Source: Saprospiraceae bacterium
Lineage (GTDB): Bacteria; Bacteroidota; Bacteroidia; Chitinophagales; Saprospiraceae
Assembly (NCBI GenBank): GCA_020847425.1
Contig: JADLCC010000170.1
Coordinates: 1-32,215, forward strand
Length of the DNA: 32,215 bases
Direction of reading: 5' to 3'
The first letter of the stretch is position 1; every line of letters begins with the position of its first letter. Made by a program: the position numbers and the translations under genes. Of the stretch, positions 9,701 to 18,515 are shown piece after piece. A model generated the notes under the pieces. That model was not told where the DNA came from. It saw nothing but the letters and a program-made list of their open reading frames with translations, and ran no database searches.

Positions 9701-10591
9701 TCATTTCACGATTCCTTCGATCCGCACCCCAGTCACTTTTACCTGCGTACCACACTGCCCGTTATCAAGCGCAACGAACAGGTCGTCCACCGGACAAGTA
9801 TGCAGCACATCGAACCGGGCAAAGTCGCCACTCAGGTTTTGCTGCACGGATTGTACGCCTGGCAGCGCGCGCAATGCCTGCCCGATACGGTCGAGGCCTA
9901 TGGTATCGGCTCCGGAAATCTGCAATGCCGTTTGTGTCGCATGGCGTGGTTCCCCGCCACTGGCAGCGGCTCGCAACGTATCGAGTTCCGACACCAGCCA
10001 AGCCGCCGTGTCAAGCACGGCCTTGCGGGCCGCTTCGCGCATTGCCCTGGTTTTGAAAACCGAGTCGTCGTCCGTACCCTTGCCTGCCTCTGTCGCGTCG
10101 CCTTCGAAGTCACCGGAGTACAATATCGCGGCTGTGGGGATGTAGATTACAGAGACCCGAAAGCTGATGTGGGCCTTCGTCAGTTCCGTCAAGCCACTGC
10201 CGGTCCGTCTTAGCAGGGAGAAACTGCTCTTCCTGTCCACCGCTCGCCGGTTGAACTCGGCCAGACAGATCGTCACTAGAAACTGGGGAGTAATAGCAGC
10301 GGGGACTTCGGTCATAGGCCACTCCGGCACAGGGTTGCGCTTGAGCACCCGGAAGCAACTGGTCTCGGTCAGCGCATCGCTGAGCATCAGACACAATTGA
10401 TTGGCTGCCAATTGACTGACGCCAGGCGTCGACACCTGGGCATCGCCCATCGCTACCCGAACACGCGAGTCGAGCGGGCTGCCTTTGCAAGGCGACAGGC
10501 CAGATGAAGCAGCGGGCTGCTGCGCACTGACGGGCGAAGCCGGCAGGATGGCGCACATCAGAACGGAAAGCAAGAGGGAGCGGAAGGGCAT
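9701..10591 (-). CDS. Exported protein, possibly CsgG/curli-assembly-like
   Basis: Start trimmed to ATG at 10591 (MPFRSLLLSVLMCAILPASPVSAQ, signal peptide). RVRVAMGDAQVS...LCLMLSDALTETSCFRVLKRN resembles CsgG-like N-terminal pattern (weak). Confidence 0.65.
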   Translation of the reverse strand: MPFRSLLLSVLMCAILPASPVSAQQPAASSGLSPCKGSPLDSRVRVAMGDAQVSTPGVSQLAANQLCLMLSDALTETSCFRVLKRNPVPEWPMTEVPAAITPQFLVTICLAEFNRRAVDRKSSFSLLRRTGSGLTELTKAHISFRVSVIYIPTAAILYSGDFEGDATEAGKGTDDDSVFKTRAMREAARKAVLDTAAWLVSELDTLRAAASGGEPRHATQTALQISGADTIGLDRIGQALRALPGVQSVQQNLSGDFARFDVLHTCPVDDLFVALDNGQCGTQVKVTGVRIEGIVK

Positions 10592-10742
10592 ACGTTGTGG
10601 CAGTTGCGTTTCCTTTACAGAGTGCGCCGTTTGACGAAAAGTACCGCAGCGGTTTATTTCTCTTCTTTTTTTCTCAAAAAAAATATTCCAGGTACCTTTT
10701 GCCGCTGAAACCGCTCTCATGCTCTTAAAAAACACTTCACAC

Positions 10743-13298
10743 ATGAAAAAAACACGTTTTTTCCTGCTCCTGATTCTCTGCTTGGCATCAGCCGGGGCCC
10801 ACGCCCAGTGGACGACTGAAAAAATCACTCGGCTGATGGACACCCTCCAGACCCCTTTCTCCCAGAACCCAAACGGCAGTCTCTCTACAGAGATGAGCGC
10901 TCATCTGAACCAGGCCATCCATTGGCTACAACCGCCCACCGACAGCCAGACGACCTTTTTGTTGAGCGCTCTGCTGTACTTCCGCTCCAACGACTTCATC
11001 GCGCAGGGAAATCTGGCTGGAGCACAGAAAGACATTGACGCAATCAAAGGCTACATTGTCGCGCCATACCAGGACAGCCTCTTTTTAGACTTGCTCGGCT
11101 CGGCCTGGGAGATGGAACACATCAACTTCGCCAATTTCCAGTTCGATTTTATGCGGTCGAAGCGAGCGGCCGACACGGCGCTCATCTGCTACGAAAAATG
11201 CAATAACCGGCTCGCTGTGGCCCGCACCGAAGCCAATCTATCCTTCCTGTTCGCCAACTGCGGACGGTGTACAGAAGGCCTGAACAGAACCAGGGATGCC
11301 AAGACCACCTACAATACGCTCAGCCTGGCAGCCAAAAACCAAGATCCTTCCTTCGTGCTGTACCTGCCCTACACCACCGGCGTAGCCTGGATATGCATGG
11401 CCGACAGCCTGCGCTTGGTCGGGGAAAGCGAAGCGGCCAATGCGCACTATAAAAATGCAATAGCCCTCTACGACGCCGGACTGGCCGATTACGACCGTAT
11501 TGATGAAGCGTATAAACGACCCGATATTCCGGCTGTCTTCGATTTTACGATCGGCCGCGCCTGCCTTTACGCAATGCCACAAGATCCTGTCCGGGCGGCC
11601 GTTCACCTCACCCGGGCCGTCGAGACCTTTAATGCTTTGCAGAACACCTATCAGGAGGGCCTGGCCCGCGTCATGTTGGGCTGGGCCACCGTGCTGAACG
11701 GGCAGCGTGAAGACGGACTGCAACACATTGTTAAAGGAATGAATATCCTTGGCTGCACCGCAACAACAATAGAGGGAGCGTCGGGGCTCCCTAAAAATGC
11801 TTATAACACCTTTATTCTGGGAGCCTTTATGATAAAAGCCGCTGCGCTGCGCTACTTGCACGTCACCGGCCATCGCGATCGCGACTATTTGAAACAAAGT
11901 CTGGTAGACCTCGAAACGGCAGGCGACATACTCCGCGACATGCAATCCAGGGTGGGCGACAGCAGGGACCGCGCTTCAGTCGAACTGGCTTCCGGCACGT
12001 TCGGGCAGGCTTTCTCCTACGGCGCTGTTGTCGCCGCCGAACTTTACGATTCCACCAAGCAGCCCGACTACCTTTCCCGCGCCCTTGTTATGGCCGATCA
12101 GGGCAAAAACTTTACCCTCTGGAACTACCTCCGCCAATCTACGCTGAACCCCAACATTGGCATACCTAACGACACCGTGGCAAAAGTCCCCCTTGCGCTG
12201 ACCCAAAGCCTGCTGGACGACAGCACCGCGCTGTTGGAGTATGTGCTGGTACCGAACAACAGGAGTTTGGTCATCTGGGTCACGCGCACCGAGGCAGGGG
12301 TACATTTTTTTGAACCATTTCCCAAATGGAAGCGACAAGCGGAAGCGTACGCAGATGCGCTCCAAAACCTGAGCGATCGAAATCGTCCAACAACCCTTGA
12401 TGATTTCTGGAAAGCTTCGGTCCAGCTGCGGGCCATACTGCTGGACCAAGAATTGTTGAAAAAATTTAAGCCTTCCATTAAGCATTTCGCCATCGTGCGC
12501 GACAATGTGCTCTGGCGGGTGAATTTCGACCTGCTGGCCCGGCAGCAACTACCCGATTCAGGCAACTATCGTTATCTGATCGAAGACTGCGCGACCTCCT
12601 ACCCCTACTCCCTCAACGCGCTGCGGTTGCCTTACAAAGAAGTCCTCCGGCAGGAAGGAGAACGGGGGCCGGGCCTGGAGGCTTTCACCGCCAACTACGG
12701 TATTCAGCCGGTCACTTGCGCCCTTGGAGGCAAACCCCTGGAGGATTTGCCCGACATGTGCGACACCGCCAGTCAAGTGGTGAAGGCCTGGGGCAAGGGC
12801 GCAAAACTGACCCCATCAGCGACTCCTGAACAATTCAAAGCCAACCTGCGGGCAGCCGACATTGCGCTCGTGGTAATGCACGGCTGCATTGCACCGGAAC
12901 AATCGCCCATGGAATATAAATTAGTTTTTTCCCAGGAGCAGAGTTTGACGGTGGAAGATATTTACAAGATTAGGCCAGTACAGGCGAGACTGATCTTCAT
13001 GGGCGCGTGCAACACCGCATGGGGGCGCTTGTTGCGGGGTGAAGGGCAGGCCAACATCAGCCGGGCCTTTGCTTTTCTGGGCTGCCCCACCCTTGTCAGC
13101 GCTATCGAACGTGTGTATGACACGGAAAATGCCCCGATCATGAAAGACTTCTTTGAGCAGTTCAAAAAGGGGCACACCGCTGCATACTCCTTGCAACAGG
13201 CCAAGATCGCGGCCCTGAAGAAAGGTCATTCACCGGAACGCTGGGGTAGCCTGCTCTGTCTTGGCAACGGTATGGTACACATTTCGCAAGGGAAATAA
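10743..13298 (+). CDS. Exported TPR-like/CHAT-domain (caspase-HetF-associated) protein
   Basis: Signal peptide MKKTRFFLLLILCLASAGAHAQ at 10743; C-terminal CHAT signature with His (LVVMHGCI) and Cys (LIFMGACNTAWG) dyad and GCPTLVSAIERVYD...FFEQFKKGHTAAYSLQQAKIAALK. Confidence 0.85.
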   Translation: MKKTRFFLLLILCLASAGAHAQWTTEKITRLMDTLQTPFSQNPNGSLSTEMSAHLNQAIHWLQPPTDSQTTFLLSALLYFRSNDFIAQGNLAGAQKDIDAIKGYIVAPYQDSLFLDLLGSAWEMEHINFANFQFDFMRSKRAADTALICYEKCNNRLAVARTEANLSFLFANCGRCTEGLNRTRDAKTTYNTLSLAAKNQDPSFVLYLPYTTGVAWICMADSLRLVGESEAANAHYKNAIALYDAGLADYDRIDEAYKRPDIPAVFDFTIGRACLYAMPQDPVRAAVHLTRAVETFNALQNTYQEGLARVMLGWATVLNGQREDGLQHIVKGMNILGCTATTIEGASGLPKNAYNTFILGAFMIKAAALRYLHVTGHRDRDYLKQSLVDLETAGDILRDMQSRVGDSRDRASVELASGTFGQAFSYGAVVAAELYDSTKQPDYLSRALVMADQGKNFTLWNYLRQSTLNPNIGIPNDTVAKVPLALTQSLLDDSTALLEYVLVPNNRSLVIWVTRTEAGVHFFEPFPKWKRQAEAYADALQNLSDRNRPTTLDDFWKASVQLRAILLDQELLKKFKPSIKHFAIVRDNVLWRVNFDLLARQQLPDSGNYRYLIEDCATSYPYSLNALRLPYKEVLRQEGERGPGLEAFTANYGIQPVTCALGGKPLEDLPDMCDTASQVVKAWGKGAKLTPSATPEQFKANLRAADIALVVMHGCIAPEQSPMEYKLVFSQEQSLTVEDIYKIRPVQARLIFMGACNTAWGRLLRGEGQANISRAFAFLGCPTLVSAIERVYDTENAPIMKDFFEQFKKGHTAAYSLQQAKIAALKKGHSPERWGSLLCLGNGMVHISQGK

Positions 13299-13310
13299 CG
13301 GAGGGCTTTC

Positions 13311-13393
13311 ATGCGCTGTTGTGTCAAAATGTCTGGTATAAAATAATCCGTAGCAGACAATTTTATGTCAGACATTTTGACACAACAGCGCAT
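13311..13393. repeat. Long inverted repeat/hairpin between convergent genes
   Basis: ATGCGCTGTTGTGTCAAAATGTCTG (13311-13335) is the exact reverse complement of CAGACATTTTGACACAACAGCGCAT (13369-13393); pairing extends inward with two G:U-type positions (GTATAAAAT/ATTTTATGT). Confidence 0.9.
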
Positions 13394-13399
13394 TGCCGC

Positions 13400-14338
13400 T
13401 TACCTCAAAAATGGCTTGGCCGCATTCGGGTACTTTCGCAACACCTCCGCTGCTTCGGTCAAATGCCCCGATTTGGCAAGCGCCATCGCTTGGTGCTGGG
13501 CAAACTCCTCGCGGGTCATAAAGTGATGAATATCCATCATAAAAGACGGTTGCCGCTCAATGGCTGACAGCATGTTACTGGCATTGGCGCACTCCTTCCG
13601 GGTGCCATAGTGGTAGATTTTGATCAGCGCCTGGCAAACCGGGGCAGTGGCGCGGCCAGGTGGCAAAGTGTCCAATATCTTGTGCGCTTCGTCGTATCGA
13701 AAAGCATAGAAGGCTGTTTCCCAAGGAGGCTCGTCGGATGCTGCCGTAGAGTTCCTTTTTTTGAGAAGAATGGCAATGTTCCGGAGGGTGTCCTCCATCT
13801 CAGATTTTGGCAGCGCAGCCATCGCCCCAGCGGCGACCAGAAAACGGTCGGGAAGGGGTACGGGCGATTTGCCTGTTTCCTTTACAAGCGGTTGCAGCGC
13901 AGCCAGCGAATCCCTGCGCTGCTGCTCTTGCGCCTGCCGGATCGAATCTTTGACGAACGCTGCCTGCTTGATGGAGTTCTCGCGTTGTTGCGCAACAATG
14001 TCTGCCTGCTGCTGCCCTTGCCGGTAATCCTGGTACGCCATCCTTCCAGTCCAAAATAGTACGCCAACCATAAAGGCCGCTGCCGCCCATTTTATCCATC
14101 CCCGCAATGTCCTTGCGTCCCCTCCCGGTTTGTTTTCCTGCTCCCACTCAACGAACTGTTTCCTGTATTTTGCGGCAGCCTCGTCGCGCTGTTCGGCCCG
14201 CTCGCGCTTGAGCCGTTCCACGCGCTCCCGGAGTGCGGTGTCGGAGTCTAATTGCGTCTCGAAATCGGCGGCTTCTTCATCGGAGAGGGTGTTGTCGAGC
14301 CAGGCGCTGATGGTGTCGTTTGTATATTGCGGTGTCAT
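13400..14338 (-). CDS. Putative anti-sigma-like single-pass membrane protein
   Basis: Start placed at ATG 14338 (MTPQYTNDTISAWLDNTLSDEEAADFETQLDSDTALRERVERLK, anti-sigma/zinc-finger-less N-terminal style); TM segment WIKWAAAAFMVGVLFWTG. The longer ORF in the track overlaps the neighbouring gene and is not supported. Confidence 0.7.
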   Translation of the reverse strand: MTPQYTNDTISAWLDNTLSDEEAADFETQLDSDTALRERVERLKRERAEQRDEAAAKYRKQFVEWEQENKPGGDARTLRGWIKWAAAAFMVGVLFWTGRMAYQDYRQGQQQADIVAQQRENSIKQAAFVKDSIRQAQEQQRRDSLAALQPLVKETGKSPVPLPDRFLVAAGAMAALPKSEMEDTLRNIAILLKKRNSTAASDEPPWETAFYAFRYDEAHKILDTLPPGRATAPVCQALIKIYHYGTRKECANASNMLSAIERQPSFMMDIHHFMTREEFAQHQAMALAKSGHLTEAAEVLRKYPNAAKPFLR

Positions 14339-14352
14339 TTTTTGAAGAAAAG

Positions 14353-15732
14353 TTAGGTTTTGTTTTTCTTGGCTGCTACCAGGCAAGATTTCACATGTTT
14401 TTCGGCCTCCTCCCGGTAAGCGCGGACGGCCTGCTCGTCGAGTTTCAGTTTTTGGGCAATCTCGCTGTCTTTCGTGCCGTCCAGGTGGAGCATATAAATC
14501 GTTTTGAGCGGCTCGGCAAGTTTTTGGGTACAGACGCGACGTTCGGCCTCCTCCCGGTAAGTACGCACGTCTTGCTCCTCCAGTTTCATCTTTTTGGCGA
14601 TCTCGCTGTCTTTCATGCCGTCCACGTGGAGGAGGTAAATCGTTTTGAGCGGCTCGGCGAGTTTTTGGGCATACATGCACTTCTCGACGAGGTCTTTGGC
14701 TTGAACCTTGTGGTTCTTCACAGTTTGTTCATCGAGTTTCAATTGATCGACGATCTCCTTGTTTGAATAGCCTTCCAAATGCAGCAGATAGGTTGTTTTG
14801 AGGTGATCTTTGAGTCTTTCGGCGCAAGCCTCCACCATGCTTGAAGCGCCATCGACGGGAGTGTGGAGTGCCGGTGGATTGCGCTCTTCCAAATGGTTCA
14901 GCCGTGTTCGTTCTTCCCGCTGAATTTGTCCTCCCCATTCATTTTGTGTGTCAATTGCTCGCTGCCGCTTTTCAGCCATTTTGCCCCATTCATTTTGCCC
15001 TATTCTGTACAGGTATTTTTCCAGCGTTTTTTCCAAAAAAACGCCGCTTTTGTTGATCAATTGGTTGTGAAAATGGGACGCCGCGATGAGGCACACATCC
15101 TCTGCATCTTGCTTGGTTCCCTTATTATTTAATACATAATGAGCGATACCGCCCACCAGGTTTGTCTGGATGTGAGTTAGCGCCAAACGCTCCCACACGC
15201 CGCCCATCTCTACGGCTGCGAGCAGGGTTTCGTCCTGCAAATGTTTCAGAATATGCCATTCTTGCAGTTCAAATATTTTTTCCATGTTTAAGATACGTCG
15301 CCGCATCCGTTCCACACCGGCTGTAAAAACCGCTTCTGCAGTTTGCAGCGCGTTACTGACGGGAGCGGTTAGTTTTTCGCGCCAGTGCTTGCGGATGTAC
15401 GCAACCGCGCGTTCGTCAGTACTGTCTTCCTCTTTTTTTAAAAGCGACACCAGCGCTTCATCCACTACGCAACGACACAAATAGCCTTTGAAACCATCGG
15501 CTTTCAGGTGTATGGTATTGGCCTTAGCCAAACGATCCACCCGCGCCATCGTTTTTGACAATGTTTCATCGGCCTCTTTCCGGGTGCCGCCCATCTCAAA
15601 TACCGACCCGGCCAGATCGCTGCGCCAGTTTTGGTAAATATGCTTCCAGGTGGCTTGGCGCTGCCGGCCGCCGGCCCGAATGTCGGCGATCAACTGATCG
15701 TCGCTGGGGGAATGGGGAATGTTTCGCTTCAT
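14353..15732 (-). CDS. Sigma-70-like protein with three tandem region-4-like HTH units
   Basis: Sigma-region-2-like segments in the N-terminal half (e.g. NLVGGIAHYVLNNKGTKQDAEDVCLIAASHF...YLYRIGQNEWGKMAEKRQR) followed by three HTH repeats LKTxYxLHxxGxxxxEIxxxxKLxEQxVxxxxxxA. Confidence 0.8.
   Translation of the reverse strand: MKRNIPHSPSDDQLIADIRAGGRQRQATWKHIYQNWRSDLAGSVFEMGGTRKEADETLSKTMARVDRLAKANTIHLKADGFKGYLCRCVVDEALVSLLKKEEDSTDERAVAYIRKHWREKLTAPVSNALQTAEAVFTAGVERMRRRILNMEKIFELQEWHILKHLQDETLLAAVEMGGVWERLALTHIQTNLVGGIAHYVLNNKGTKQDAEDVCLIAASHFHNQLINKSGVFLEKTLEKYLYRIGQNEWGKMAEKRQRAIDTQNEWGGQIQREERTRLNHLEERNPPALHTPVDGASSMVEACAERLKDHLKTTYLLHLEGYSNKEIVDQLKLDEQTVKNHKVQAKDLVEKCMYAQKLAEPLKTIYLLHVDGMKDSEIAKKMKLEEQDVRTYREEAERRVCTQKLAEPLKTIYMLHLDGTKDSEIAQKLKLDEQAVRAYREEAEKHVKSCLVAAKKNKT
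14380..14808 (-). repeat. Three tandem copies of an HTH-encoding unit (about 141-153 nt period)
   Basis: Copies at about 14808-14656, 14655-14515 and 14514-14380. Proteins HLKTTYLLHLEGYSNKEIVDQLKLDEQTV / PLKTIYLLHVDGMKDSEIAKKMKLEEQDV / PLKTIYMLHLDGTKDSEIAQKLKLDEQAV. Confidence 0.9.
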
Positions 15733-16031
15733 AGGAGTGACGAAGGGGAGAAAAAGTACCTCGGAACGAAAAAATCAAGTACAAAAATACATATTTTTAA
15801 GCATCTGCTTTTTCTGGATCACCAGCGCCGAGAAAAAGATAAAACCTCAAAAATCGTCACTATTCCAACTGGAGAATATTCGCCGCTACGATGGGAATTT
15901 AGGTGAAGTTACTGGCAATTTTCTCAAATAAAAAGATGGGTATAGGCGGCTCCTCGCCGAACATCCCTTCAGTCTTTAGATACATACGAAAAATAACTCT
16001 AGTGGTACGATTTTCAAGTGAGATATAAGTT

Positions 16032-16760
16032 TTATTGGCAAAGTGGTTTTCCATTGTAAGTCCATTTGAAAGGTTTCGCCATTGTTTTATTGAAGTATTC
16101 GATAAAATGTTCAATTTGTTCTTTGAGGTCTTGTATGGAGGTGAAGTTTCCAAACCGGAGTAATCTTTTAGTGAGTATGCCAAACCAAATTTCCACTTGG
16201 TTGAGCCATGAACAATGCTTTGGCGTGTAGACAAAGTAAACCGGGTGCGTGGGGTCCGTCAAAAAAGCGGCTCTTGTTTCCATATTTTTGAGGATTCCGT
16301 CTTTCCCTTTTTTACCCAGGTCTGCTTTTTCGGTGCCAATAATTGCTGCAATCCAGCGAACCATTGCTTCTGATTGGTGGGTGTTGAGGTTGTCCAAAAC
16401 GATGCACCATTTTTTGATGGCCGGGTCGCTTTCTGCGGTCTTTTGGAGATGTTGTTGGAAATCCTCTTCATTTCGGGTTTCCCCTATCGTTGGACAAAGT
16501 ATCCCGCCCTTGACAACATCCCAGTTTGCAATCAGGCATTGGGTGCCGTGCCGGGTGTACTCGAACTCCCGCTTGCGGGTCTTGCCATAATCCAGCGGCA
16601 GATCAGGAGCATTTCTTTCCAGTGCCTGAATGCCTGTTTTTTCATCTACGCTGATTGTTTTGACACCTTCCATTTCCCATTTCTGGGGTGCTTGCAGGTA
16701 GACTTCACAAATACGCGAACATCCTGCCCTAAGTTCTTCGGGTGTGCAGCCCGGGTTCAT
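16032..16760 (-). CDS. IS630 transposase C-terminal DDE domain (OrfB)
   Basis: ISVDEKTGIQ, CIVLDNLNTHQS, TPKHCSWLNQVEIWFGILTKRLL: the DDE catalytic blocks of IS630. Frame is open back to a TAA at the poly-T/poly-A site near 16800. Confidence 0.88.
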   Translation of the reverse strand: MNPGCTPEELRAGCSRICEVYLQAPQKWEMEGVKTISVDEKTGIQALERNAPDLPLDYGKTRKREFEYTRHGTQCLIANWDVVKGGILCPTIGETRNEEDFQQHLQKTAESDPAIKKWCIVLDNLNTHQSEAMVRWIAAIIGTEKADLGKKGKDGILKNMETRAAFLTDPTHPVYFVYTPKHCSWLNQVEIWFGILTKRLLRFGNFTSIQDLKEQIEHFIEYFNKTMAKPFKWTYNGKPLCQ

Positions 16761-17181
16761 CCACCCTTCCGTTTTGTGCGGCTTTACGTCGCTCTCCTTT
16801 TAAAAAAAGCCGCACTTGCGACTTGCTGATGCTGCTCACAATGCCACGCTTCGCAGCCTTGTCGGCTATTTCCCTCGGCGTCCACTCGCTTATTGGACGC
16901 CCGCTTTCCACCGGGGCTTCAAGAGCAATGGCGATGATTTGGCAATATTGCTCCGCCGTAAAAATAAATGGCGCTCCGCTTCGGGGCGCGTCTGCCAAGC
17001 ACTCCCGTATCTTTCGTTCCATATCCCGGCTGAAATGATCCCCACCCTTTGTTTCAATGGCTGAAAACGCCTCACCGTAGGAAATCCACCGCAAACGCCA
17101 ACGTTTGGCCTGTTCTTGAGTAACACCCAAGGATTTTGCCACTTTCGTATTCGCGCTACCTTTGTTCATTTCCAACAGCAT
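16729..17181 (-). CDS. IS630 transposase N-terminal part (HTH, OrfA)
   Basis: GSANTKVAKSLGVTQEQAKRWRLRW...TPREIADKAAKRGIVSSISKSQVRLFLK; homology-like reading continues upstream of the listed ATG to about 17270, so the start is uncertain. Confidence 0.85.
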   Translation of the reverse strand: MLLEMNKGSANTKVAKSLGVTQEQAKRWRLRWISYGEAFSAIETKGGDHFSRDMERKIRECLADAPRSGAPFIFTAEQYCQIIAIALEAPVESGRPISEWTPREIADKAAKRGIVSSISKSQVRLFLKGERRKAAQNGRVDEPGLHTRRT

Positions 17182-17412
17182 TCGGCTCCGTTCAATTTCG
17201 CGAATACTTGAGGTCGTTTGACGGCTTATTCGTTCCAGTATGCTGGTTTGAAGTTCGCTAACTACTATGCGAGGACTCTTCGGTATGGGGATAAGTCAAT
17301 TTTTCGAAGCAAGGTAGAAAACTTATATCTCACTTGAAAATCGTACCACTAGGCTTTGTACTGTGCCACTAGGTCCTGGTTGTATTTCGCAACATAGTGC
17401 CAATATAACAAT

Positions 17413-17810
17413 TTACTTCTTCCGGAACCTCTTCCGAAACGTTTCCGGCCTAACCGCCCGTCCCTTCTCCCCCCAGAGCCCAATCTTCTGCTCCTTCGCA
17501 TACGCCTGAATCTTTTTCATCAGGCTATTCGCCCTCGCGTTTTTCTGCCCCGTCCGGTACGAGGCCCAGCCTTTGGAGACGATATACTGCGCCAAATCGA
17601 GCGTATCGGTTGTTTGTCCCGGATTTTTTGCGGTGAAGATAATTTCACATACCGGGCGCTTGTACACATCGGAATACTGGTATTTGACGAGCACCGGTTG
17701 GCCTTTGATGAGTTGGCGGGCGCTATCGGCTGCGGTGCAGCCGTAGGGATTTACAAAATCACGTTCGGAAAAAGCGCGCTTAAGCGCACACATCATAGAG
17801 GCGTACCCAA
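17413..17810 (-). pseudogene. Decayed partial copy of the adjacent SNase gene
   Basis: C-terminal protein nearly identical in pattern to the 17834-18403 product (QLIKGQPVLVKYQYSDVYKRPVCEI...MKKIQAYAKEQKIGLWG). At the copied N-terminal end, GTT TGG GTA CGC CTC TAT GAT GTG TGC GCT TAA gives a stop/frameshift; the catalytic N-terminal part is missing. Confidence 0.82.
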
Positions 17811-17833
17811 ACTCTTTGCCCAATACAACAGCA

Positions 17834-18403
17834 TTAAAGTTTCACATTCAATATTTTCACCCTGAACCTCCTCCGAAACGTCTCCGGCCTAACAGCCCGC
17901 CCCGGCAACCCCCAAAGCCCAACCTTCTGCTCCTTCGCATAAGCCTGAATCTTTTTCATCAGGCTATTCACTTTCGTATTTTTCTGCTCCGTCCGGTACC
18001 AAGCCCAGCCTTTGGAGACGATATGCTGCGCGAGATCGAGCGTATCGGTCGTCTGCTCCGGATTTTTTACAGGGAAGAAAATTTCACATACCGGGCGCTT
18101 GTACACATCGGAATACCGGTACTTGACAAAAACGGTTTGGCCTTTGATGAGTTGGCGCACACTGTCGGCTGCTGCGCGGCCGTAGGGTTGGTCGAAGGGA
18201 ATAACACCCGGAAAACGCACTTCAGGTGCATCTACACCGTAGAGGCGCACCCAAACGGCGCTATCGGGTTCCTGAGCATTTGCGAAAGAGAGTTTGTAAC
18301 TGTCGCCGTCATGGACGGCTTTAACGGTGGCGGGTTGCAGTTGCTGTGCGTTCAGCGATAAGGTCAGGCACAGCAAGGGCAGAAGGATAAACAGGTTTTT
18401 CAT
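17834..18403 (-). CDS. Secreted staphylococcal nuclease (SNase)-like protein
   Basis: Signal peptide MKNLFILLPLLCLTLSLNAQ (ATG 18403); KAVHDGDSYKL, VWVRLYGVDAPE, GRAAADSVRQLIKGQTVFVKYR..DVYKRPVCEIF. Confidence 0.9.
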   Translation of the reverse strand: MKNLFILLPLLCLTLSLNAQQLQPATVKAVHDGDSYKLSFANAQEPDSAVWVRLYGVDAPEVRFPGVIPFDQPYGRAAADSVRQLIKGQTVFVKYRYSDVYKRPVCEIFFPVKNPEQTTDTLDLAQHIVSKGWAWYRTEQKNTKVNSLMKKIQAYAKEQKVGLWGLPGRAVRPETFRRRFRVKILNVKL

Positions 18404-18515
18404 GGGTGAAGTGTTTTGTGGTTTAAAATTTCGTTGCAAATATGTGCATTATTTTTGATTATTTACTACGATTTTATCATACATGCCTTTTTTATACCCA
18501 AGTTTCATCAAACAC

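Larger units (their letters stand above)
16002..17349 (-). mobile_element. IS630-family insertion sequence
   Basis: Perfect terminal inverted repeats: GTGGTACGATTTTCAAGTGAGATATAAGTTTT (left) vs AAAACTTATATCTCACTTGAAAATCGTACCAC (right), flanked on both sides by TA (16000-16001, 17350-17351). Encodes a DDE transposase in two overlapping frames. Confidence 0.93.

Noticed and set aside
11238-11945. 235-aa antisense ORF inside the CHAT gene (and many similar shadow ORFs, e.g. 744-1079, 4892-5386, 9800-10213, 27939-28718)
   Set aside because: Antisense to strongly supported coding genes, no recognisable domain; expected by-products of GC-richer coding sequence.
14339-14680. N-terminal extension of the 13400-14680 ORF
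   Set aside because: Reads through the HTH repeats of the sigma-like gene in another frame (PKTRRAAQNDL.. repeats mirror that DNA repeat); the ATG at 14338 gives a sensible protein start.
14380-14808. Possible CRISPR-like or non-coding tandem repeat
   Set aside because: Repeats are in-frame coding HTH units with divergent sequence, no spacer structure.
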